Assembly: GCA_030916795.1 (NCBI GenBank)
Contig: JAUPVZ010000021.1
Location: 1 to 16,753 of the forward strand
Length of the DNA: 16,753 nt
Origin: Patescibacteria group bacterium
GTDB taxonomy: Bacteria; Patescibacteriota; Minisyncoccia; Phycocordibacterales; XYD1-FULL-46-19
Direction: 5' to 3'
Below, in pieces: positions 11,543 through 16,753 of the stretch. Under the pieces are notes generated by a model, which saw only the letters and a list, made by a program, of their open reading frames with translations, was not told the origin of the DNA and did not search any database. How positions within the stretch are numbered: position 1 is the stretch's first letter; each line of letters begins with the position of its first letter. A program made the position numbers and the translations under genes.

Positions 11543-11773
11543 CTACTGAGCGCTTGCACCAGCGTCAACGCCTGCGCCTGCTTCAACAGAAGCATCAGTA
11601 GCGGTTGTGTCGTCACCAGTTGTGAAGGAACCGGTGCCGTTGTCGCCAGTCTCAACAGTGTCACCAGTGGTGTCGGTAGTATCAACTGCAGCATTGTTCT
11701 GGTTCATGTACCATACAACACCGGCAATGATGATAACGATAACAACAATGGCGATAATTACGTTTTTGGACAT
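11543..11773 (-). CDS. Small membrane-anchored protein with acidic Thr/Asp/Gly tail
   Basis: A 76-residue protein. After MSKN comes one strong transmembrane helix (VIIAIVVIVIIIAGVVWYM, residues 5-23). The rest is low-complexity, rich in Thr, Asp, Gly and Ala (for example DTTDTTGDTVETGDNG), with no positive charge and so probably extended outside the cell. The topology is likely a type-II-like anchor or uncleaved signal, and there is no lipobox. Function unknown. There is no Shine-Dalgarno sequence at normal distance; the AAAGG in the leader sits in the loop of a hairpin (GTAATC/GATTAC) about 25 bases upstream. It has its own promoter and terminator, so it is monocistronic. Confidence 0.75.
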   Translation of the reverse strand: MSKNVIIAIVVIVIIIAGVVWYMNQNNAAVDTTDTTGDTVETGDNGTGSFTTGDDTTATDASVEAGAGVDAGASAQ

Positions 11774-11821
11774 AGTTATTTTGATTGTTTTGTAATCGAC
11801 CTTTCGGATTACGATAACGAG

Positions 11822-11850
11822 ACAATAGCACTTTTAAGCTGATTTTTCAA
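11822..11850 (-). promoter_or_regulatory. Promoter of the small membrane-protein gene
   Basis: On the minus strand TTGAAA (11850-11845), a 17-bp spacer and TATTGT (11827-11822). The predicted leader is about 42 nt. Confidence 0.55.
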
Positions 11851-11862
11851 TGTTTTTACTTA

Positions 11863-11871
11863 TGTGGATAA
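11863..11871 (-). promoter_or_regulatory. Single perfect DnaA-box sequence
   Basis: The minus strand reads TTATCCACA, the consensus DnaA box, 12 bases upstream of the -35 of the small membrane-protein gene and 36 bases past the polA stop. No cluster of boxes or AT-rich unwinding region surrounds it, so an origin is unlikely. A regulatory role or chance are the alternatives. Confidence 0.3.
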
Positions 11872-11907
11872 GTAATTCTGACTATCGTCAAGTGTTAATG
11901 CTCTATT

Positions 11908-14265
11908 TTAGCCCTGCCAGGGCTCTAAATCACCCCAATTTGGCCCTATTTCAACGTTTACTAGTATTGGGATGTCATTTTGTACTACCCCTGTCATTTC
12001 CTTGTTTATTATGGGTAATACCTTGTCTAGGACCCCCTCTTCCACCTCATAGATAAGCTCGTCATGGACTTGAAGCAAAAAATGGGCCTGGTTTTGAAGT
12101 TTGGCTTTTGCTAGGGCCTCCTCCACCTTAATCGTCGCTATTTTTACAATATCAGCCTCTGTGCCTTGGATCGGAGCGTTGCCCGCCTGTCTCTCGGCTT
12201 GGGCCCTAATAAAGGGTAATTTAGATTTTAGACCTGGATAATACCGCCGCCGGCCAAACATTGTCTCGGTATAGCCCAAAGAATAGGCATCTTGGACCAC
12301 CTGATCAAAATATTTCTTGACCACGTTAAACTCTTCAAAATAGCCATCGTAGAATTTTTGGGCCTCTTCTCTCGTACTCCCTAAATTCACCCGCAAAGCA
12401 TTAACCCCCATCCCATAAATAATGCCAAAATTTACCACTTTGGCTTTTCGCCTCATCTCATAAGTAACATCACTCTCTTTAACATCAAAAATGCGGGCCG
12501 CCACGGAAGTATGAATATCTTTCCCTGATTTAAATATATCTCTCAAAACAGGGTCACCCGAGAGCATCGCCAAAACCCGCAATTCAATCTGGGAATAATC
12601 GGCCGCAACCAAAATATGTCCCGGAGTCACCACAAAACCCCGTCTAATATCTACCCCATAGCTGTCGGACGCTGGGATATTCTGCAGATTAGGGTCAGTA
12701 CTAGACATCCGACCAGTGGTGGTCCCAGTTTGGTTCAATTTAGAATGCAAGCGGCTATTGTCATCTACTAGTTTAGGAATAGTATCGACATAGGTAGATA
12801 CCAGCTTGGCTAACTCTCGATACTTTAGAATAAAATCAACAATTGGCGCTTCACTGGCGAGCTTTAACAACTCCGACTCTTTGGTCGAGCGCGCCCCGCC
12901 AGCCGTTTTCTTTAGACCCTTAGCGGTCAGTTTTAATTCATCAAACAACACTACGCCCAACTGTTTTGGTGAATTAATATTAAACTCGTGTCCAGCCAGA
13001 TTAAATATTTCTTTCTCTAATTTGACCAACTTAAGATGTAACTCTTTCGACAAATCAATGAAACATTTTTTATCAATCAGTATTCCTCGTCTTTCTGCTC
13101 GCTCTAAAATAGGAATAAGGGGTAGCTCAATATTTTGGTAAACACTATCCAATTTTTTATCAATTATCTCTTGTTTTAATTTTTTAAAAGCGTCAGCAAA
13201 TTTTTCCGTTTTAGTATGAGAATATATTTGGTCTAAATCAGAATTGTTTTTTTCCGAATCCAAAAGCCACAACATAATCTGCGCTTGCTTAAATAGTAGA
13301 GCATCAACTTCCTCTTTTACCACAACCTCCTCTTTAGTGTCGCCCTTGGCCCCAAATGCCGTGCGGGCCCGCGCCAGTAAAGTACGGAAATCTAATTCAT
13401 TAAAAATCTTTTCTACTCCCGCTATATTAAAGGTTTCCGACCAAGTCTTCTCTGGTACGACAAAATCTACCGGCGCATCTCGCCTAATAGTGGCCAAAGT
13501 TTTAGAAAATAAGGCCTCCTCCTCGCCTTCTCTAAGCAGAGTAATAATCCGGGGCGACAAACCAGCTTCTAATATTTTTTTATCGTTTTTTACAAGTTGC
13601 TTATAAATATTTTCAATTGTGCCAAACTTGGCAATAAGAGTGGTGGCCGTTTTCTCACCAATCCCCTTTATACCAATAATATTGTCCGACTGATCTCCCG
13701 AGAGACCCTTAAAGTCGGGTAGATATTCGGGTTCAAAGCCAAACCGCTCCACCACCGCTTTTTCGTCATAAATTACTGTATCATTGATACCTTTTTTCAA
13801 GGTATAGACTCGCACTTTGTTGCCAACCACTAGTTGCATTGTGTCCATATCACCCGAAGCAATGATTACTTCTAGATCTTTATTATTTTTTATCTGTTCA
13901 ACAATGGTGCCAATAATATCATCAGCCTCAAAACCAGGGGCGGAAAAAACTGGAATTTGAAAAGCGGTAAAAATATCTTGAGAGCGGGTCATCTGAGCCA
14001 CTAGGGCATCATCGGCTTTGGCCCGACCAGCTTTATACTCGTCATAAACTTTTTTGCGGAAGGTTGGCTCGGCCAAATCATAACAAGCTACCATATAATC
14101 TGGCTTTAGATCAGAAAAGATGCGCAGGAGCATCGCCGACAAACCAAACAACCCACCCGTCGGCTCGCCCCCGGCCGAAACAAAATCCGGCAAGGCGTGA
14201 TATGCCCGATGCAATATGGCATGGGCATCAAACAACACTAATCTTTTTTTATAATTAGATTTCAT
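11908..14265 (-). CDS. polA: DNA polymerase I with vestigial proofreading domain
   Basis: A 785-residue family A polymerase that fills gaps and removes RNA primers. The N-terminal 5'-nuclease (about 1-295) has its metal ligands: D13, E113/D115/D116 in GFEADD, D139/D141 in SGDMD, and D191/D194 in GDQSDN followed by a helix-hairpin-helix (IKGIGEKTA). Residues about 310-385 replace the 3'-5' exonuclease domain, are short and lack its DxE motif, so proofreading is absent. The polymerase domain has motif A DYSQIELR (556-563), motif B RRKAKVVNFGIIYG (605-618, with Phe613) and motif C VHDE (733-736). The start overlaps the tsaE stop by 11 bases, which couples their translation. No Shine-Dalgarno sequence is present. 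Confidence 0.96.
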   Translation of the reverse strand: MKSNYKKRLVLFDAHAILHRAYHALPDFVSAGGEPTGGLFGLSAMLLRIFSDLKPDYMVACYDLAEPTFRKKVYDEYKAGRAKADDALVAQMTRSQDIFTAFQIPVFSAPGFEADDIIGTIVEQIKNNKDLEVIIASGDMDTMQLVVGNKVRVYTLKKGINDTVIYDEKAVVERFGFEPEYLPDFKGLSGDQSDNIIGIKGIGEKTATTLIAKFGTIENIYKQLVKNDKKILEAGLSPRIITLLREGEEEALFSKTLATIRRDAPVDFVVPEKTWSETFNIAGVEKIFNELDFRTLLARARTAFGAKGDTKEEVVVKEEVDALLFKQAQIMLWLLDSEKNNSDLDQIYSHTKTEKFADAFKKLKQEIIDKKLDSVYQNIELPLIPILERAERRGILIDKKCFIDLSKELHLKLVKLEKEIFNLAGHEFNINSPKQLGVVLFDELKLTAKGLKKTAGGARSTKESELLKLASEAPIVDFILKYRELAKLVSTYVDTIPKLVDDNSRLHSKLNQTGTTTGRMSSTDPNLQNIPASDSYGVDIRRGFVVTPGHILVAADYSQIELRVLAMLSGDPVLRDIFKSGKDIHTSVAARIFDVKESDVTYEMRRKAKVVNFGIIYGMGVNALRVNLGSTREEAQKFYDGYFEEFNVVKKYFDQVVQDAYSLGYTETMFGRRRYYPGLKSKLPFIRAQAERQAGNAPIQGTEADIVKIATIKVEEALAKAKLQNQAHFLLQVHDELIYEVEEGVLDKVLPIINKEMTGVVQNDIPILVNVEIGPNWGDLEPWQG

Positions 14266-14695
14266 ACTCTATTTCGCGAGTTTCTTCATTAATAAATTTG
14301 AAGTTTATTTTTTTGATATTAGTTGGCAAAGCATCAAAAACTTTTTCTGGCCACTCTAATACAATCAGATTATCTGTCTCTGACAGCTGATCAGTAAAAC
14401 CTAGTTTTAATAAGTCCTCCGCCTCGTCCAGCCGATAAGCATCGATATGAATTAATTTTTGAAAAGACTGATTTTGTAAATCATAAATTTTTTCAATAAC
14501 AAAAGTGGGACTGGATATTGTTTCGGTCACACCTAAAGCCTCAGCTAACCCTTGAGTAAAAGAAGTTTTACCCGCCCCTAAATCACCAAAAAGCGCGAGC
14601 ACGGTAGCATCCCCCACCAACGGTTCTAATCTACCCGCAATCTCCTTCGCTAGAGCCTTGGTTTCATTTAAGCTAGTTGTTGTAATTTTTGGCAT
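14255..14695 (-). CDS. tsaE: tRNA threonylcarbamoyladenosine biosynthesis ATPase TsaE
   Basis: A 146-residue P-loop ATPase that works with TsaB and TsaD to make t6A37 in ANN-decoding tRNAs. The Walker A is FGDLGAGKTSF (36-46), followed by SSPTFVIEKIY (61-71), the HIDAYRLD motif (83-90) and the late LIVLEWPEKV segment, all typical of TsaE (YjeE). The length is normal. ATG 14695 starts the family-typical N-terminus; the frame runs further upstream but through the terminator at 14745-14773. No Shine-Dalgarno sequence. TsaB and TsaD are not in the window. It is paired with polA through an 11-base overlap. Confidence 0.93.
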   Translation of the reverse strand: MPKITTTSLNETKALAKEIAGRLEPLVGDATVLALFGDLGAGKTSFTQGLAEALGVTETISSPTFVIEKIYDLQNQSFQKLIHIDAYRLDEAEDLLKLGFTDQLSETDNLIVLEWPEKVFDALPTNIKKINFKFINEETREIEYEI

Positions 14696-14744
14696 CTTAT
14701 AAATGAGTTTAGCATAGTCACCAAGTGGTTTGTATAAAAATTTA

Positions 14745-14773
14745 AGCCCGGGTTCGCGTAGCGAACCCGGGCT
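14745..14773 (-). terminator. Terminator of the secreted-protein gene
   Basis: The perfect 13-bp GC-rich stem 14745-14757/14761-14773 has a 3-nt loop and is followed on the minus strand by TTAAATTTTTA. It lies between the stop at 14794 and tsaE. Confidence 0.85.
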
Positions 14774-14793
14774 GTCTGTGGCTACCCCAGCGT

Positions 14794-15465
14794 CTAGCGC
14801 TGGAGAAAGCCACCAATAATCCCCACTATCTCCCCACCGGGGAGACGTTGCACCTGCCCCTCCAACCGCTGGTAAGAGCGGGCCGAGGAGCTGCCACCTT
14901 GGCGATAGTTCTGCTGACGCAGAATTTCTCGCCCAAAGTTGGAGTAAGTGTTCAAAACCTGCTCCTGGTGGCGGAGGCGGTCGCGCTCGGCGCGGATTGC
15001 CGTCTCCGACATTCTCTCCTGGTGACGGTTTTCCTCCTGAAACCAACGATAGTCGTCGTCGGCCCTGGAGGTCTCCACCTGGAGCTCCTGCCCGTCCACC
15101 ACCTCCTGTGGGCGGTCATATTGGCGCTTCATAGCACCCCGCTCGGAGATGTACCGCGCCGGGGGTGGGCCTTGTGGCTGGGTCTGGCGCGGAGCCGGGC
15201 CAGAGACAGGGCCGTACCCGTAGGATTGTGCCGTTTCGGTGGCGCTTTTGGTCTTTTCAACAGAACCCGCCACCACCACCGGAACCGGGGTTTGGGCCGG
15301 CTGGGGCGGGGCCAGTGGCTCCACTTCCAGCTCTGCAACCTCCTGCACTTGGGCCGAGGAGGGAGCATTATTGTTCACCCGCTCACGCCGCGGGCCACCC
15401 GTCTGGGCACCGGCCTGGGCAACAAGGATGCCAAAAATAACAAAAAATGCAAAAAAACGCTTCAT
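14794..15465 (-). CDS. Secreted proline/glutamine-rich protein of unknown function
   Basis: A 223-residue protein with a clear signal peptide: MKR, a hydrophobic core FFAFFVIFGILVAQ and a likely cut after AGA (about residue 20). The mature part is low-complexity: a Pro/Val segment (about 50-66, with PLAPPQPAQTPVPVVV), a Gly/Pro/Gln segment around 82-105, then a charged, Gln/Arg-rich helical region (about 130-190, e.g. EENRHQERMSETAIRAERDRLRHQEQ) that may form a coiled coil, and a short hydrophobic end (GEIVGIIGGFLQR). No enzymatic motif. It is strongly GC-rich compared with neighbours. AAGGAGG lies 5 bases before the ATG and the promoter is consensus. A hairpin TTCCGC-TTA-GCGGAA (15476-15490) abuts the Shine-Dalgarno sequence. 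Confidence 0.8.
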   Translation of the reverse strand: MKRFFAFFVIFGILVAQAGAQTGGPRRERVNNNAPSSAQVQEVAELEVEPLAPPQPAQTPVPVVVAGSVEKTKSATETAQSYGYGPVSGPAPRQTQPQGPPPARYISERGAMKRQYDRPQEVVDGQELQVETSRADDDYRWFQEENRHQERMSETAIRAERDRLRHQEQVLNTYSNFGREILRQQNYRQGGSSSARSYQRLEGQVQRLPGGEIVGIIGGFLQR

Positions 15466-15524
15466 GGGAACCTCCTTCCGCTTAGCGGAATAGTGGAAAA
15501 TTACAAATACCTTAACTATCTTGT

Positions 15525-15552
15525 ATTATAGCATATCTACATATTTTGTCAA
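15525..15552 (-). promoter_or_regulatory. Consensus promoter of the secreted-protein gene
   Basis: On the minus strand TTGACA (15552-15547), a 16-bp spacer and TATAAT (15530-15525). The predicted leader is about 53 nt. Confidence 0.85.
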
Positions 15553-15688
15553 GGCAGGTATTGCTCCCCCATTTTTTATTTAATCTATATTTTTAGAGCT
15601 ATAAAAAACTTGTACACAGCTAAATATTTGCACCGATTGGAAACCATTGTTAGTAATTTAATTAGTTGCAAAAAAGTAATTGAAAAAA

Positions 15689-15717
15689 TTGTTTTTAACT
15701 TTATTCAAAGGTACAAT
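15689..15717 (+). promoter_or_regulatory. Promoter of the pilB-like gene, near-leaderless
   Basis: TTGTTT (15689-15694), a 17-bp spacer and TACAAT (15712-15717) lie 8 bases before the ATG at 15726, so the predicted mRNA start is at or 1-2 bases before it. Confidence 0.55.
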
Positions 15718-15725
15718 AAATACTA

Positions 15726-16753
15726 ATGACACTTATCTTTGATGAAGAAAAACAAGAAAAACGTCTTGATGAACTCCATTACCAAGAGGCCGAGGAGTTG
15801 GCCCAGGTATTGTCGACTCGTTATCAATTGCCCTATGCTGATCTTTCAAAAACTTCTATCAATGCCGATGCTCTGCGCCTAATTCCCGAAACAGAAGCTC
15901 GGTCGAGCAAGGTCGTCGCCTTTCGGGCGATTGGTAAAAAAATATCTTTAGGTGTTTTGTCTCCCAACAATGATTCTCTAAAAAACATCTTGGCCGACCT
16001 GGAACAAAAGAATTTCAATGTCACCCTTTATATCGTCTCCCAAGCCAGTCTCGACTGGGCATGGGAAAGATATTCTGAAACTTCCGCTACCAAAAAGACT
16101 GAGGCCGGGATGATTGATATCTCCAATGAACATATCGCCGACTTTTTGAAAGAATTTCAAAAATTAGAAGATATTCATGAGACTATTTTGACCGAGGGTA
16201 AAAGAGTCGCCCGTGAAGGTGGTATCTCTACTATTCTGGAAATTATCTTGTCCGGCGCTTTGGCTCTAGATGCGTCTGATGTCCATATTGAACCCGAAGA
16301 AACAGATATTCGGTTGCGCTATCGTATCGACGGTGTGTTGCAAGACGTTGTTGATTTTGACCCAAAAATATACCGCCCTATCTTGTCGCGCATCAAGCTG
16401 ATATCTGGACTGAAATTAAACATCAAACAATCTGCCCAAGATGGCCGGTTCTCGATTAATGCTGGTTCTGATGTTGATATCGAAATCCGAACTTCGATTA
16501 TTCCTGGGGCCTATGGCGAGTCTATTGTGATGCGTGTTCTAAACCCTAAAAGTATTGAAACAACTTTTAGCAACCTGGGTATTCCTGATAATCTCTACCA
16601 GATTTTCTCTAAAGAGATAAACAAACCCAATGGCCTTATTCTCCTCACTGGACCAACCGGCTCCGGAAAAACCACCACCTTGTATTCTTTTCTCCGCGAG
16701 GTAAATTCGACCGAATCTAAAATTATCACCATTGAAGATCCGATCGAATACCA
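15726..16753 (+). CDS. pilB: Type IV pilus assembly / type II secretion ATPase (PilB/GspE), partial
   Basis: The first 342 residues of a secretion ATPase that powers pilus assembly from the cytoplasmic face; the 3' end is outside the window. The N-terminal GspE-type domain covers about residues 1-130 (IFDEEKQEKRLDELHYQEAEELA...). The core begins with LALDASDVHIEPEE (179-192), the classic ASDIHIEP signature, followed by IRLRYRIDGVL and the aspartate/arginine region RISGLKLNIKQ-like at about 230-245. Walker A is GPTGSGKTTT (309-318), and the Asp box region starts with EDPIEY (337-342) at the edge. No pilus partners are visible. The gene lacks a Shine-Dalgarno sequence; an AAAGG at 15707-15711 lies before the -10. 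Confidence 0.93.
   Translation, partial: MTLIFDEEKQEKRLDELHYQEAEELAQVLSTRYQLPYADLSKTSINADALRLIPETEARSSKVVAFRAIGKKISLGVLSPNNDSLKNILADLEQKNFNVTLYIVSQASLDWAWERYSETSATKKTEAGMIDISNEHIADFLKEFQKLEDIHETILTEGKRVAREGGISTILEIILSGALALDASDVHIEPEETDIRLRYRIDGVLQDVVDFDPKIYRPILSRIKLISGLKLNIKQSAQDGRFSINAGSDVDIEIRTSIIPGAYGESIVMRVLNPKSIETTFSNLGIPDNLYQIFSKEINKPNGLILLTGPTGSGKTTTLYSFLREVNSTESKIITIEDPIEY

Noticed and set aside
14848..15531. Long plus-strand open frames opposite the secreted-protein gene
   Set aside because: They arise from high GC content; the minus frame has a signal peptide, SD, promoter and terminator.
1..16753. CRISPR array, toxin-antitoxin pair, restriction system or prophage
   Set aside because: No regularly spaced direct repeats, no recognisable paired toxin/antitoxin, no methylase or restriction motifs, and no phage structural genes or integrase are visible.

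Overview
The window reads as a stretch of a small, AT-leaning bacterial chromosome, most likely from the Patescibacteria / Candidate Phyla Radiation (Parcubacteria-like). This is an inference from several things together: compact overlapping genes, shortened versions of housekeeping enzymes (a 238-residue HolA-like protein, a Mur ligase without its N-terminal domain, a DnaA-sized but exonuclease-vestigial PolA, a one-domain alkyltransferase), tRNAs without an encoded CCA, and a PilB-type ATPase. No rRNA or other decisive marker is present.

Layout. Bases 3-173 are the tail of an unidentified gene. Bases 174-600 hold a tRNA-Arg with the uncommon anticodon GCG, between two degenerate tRNA-like copies full of small hairpins. 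rpsT (minus) and ruvA (plus) diverge from a shared promoter region. ruvA, a FemAB-type transferase and a MurE-like ligase are chained by TAATG stop/start overlaps, followed by a tiny GIY-YIG nuclease gene enclosed in a perfect 21-bp inverted repeat, then fpg. Bases 5113-8864 are an accessory-looking stretch: GC-richer genes of unknown function on the minus strand, a TrmH-type methyltransferase, tRNA-Lys(UUU), and a 1.5-kb two-gene cassette (degenerate receiver plus unknown protein) that appears to have been inserted between tRNA-Lys and its terminator. From 8920 to 14695 the minus strand carries a replication/repair group: tsaE-polA, a small membrane-anchored protein, ogt-udg-xth, and holA. 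A proline-rich secreted protein follows, and the window ends inside a pilB-like ATPase gene (plus).

Functionally, base-excision and other repair dominate (fpg, family-4-type uracil-DNA glycosylase, exonuclease III, alkyltransferase, PolA, RuvA), with a short cell-wall module (FemAB, Mur ligase).

A cross-cutting pattern stands out. The recognisable housekeeping genes have no Shine-Dalgarno sequence, and several have a -10 box placed so that transcription would start at the ATG (leaderless). The six GC-richer, mostly unidentified genes all have a Shine-Dalgarno sequence, and where they begin a transcription unit they follow a near-consensus promoter. The most mobile-looking features are the inverted-repeat GIY-YIG unit (3877-4131), the cassette next to tRNA-Lys (6912-8411) and the palindrome-filled tRNA remnants.
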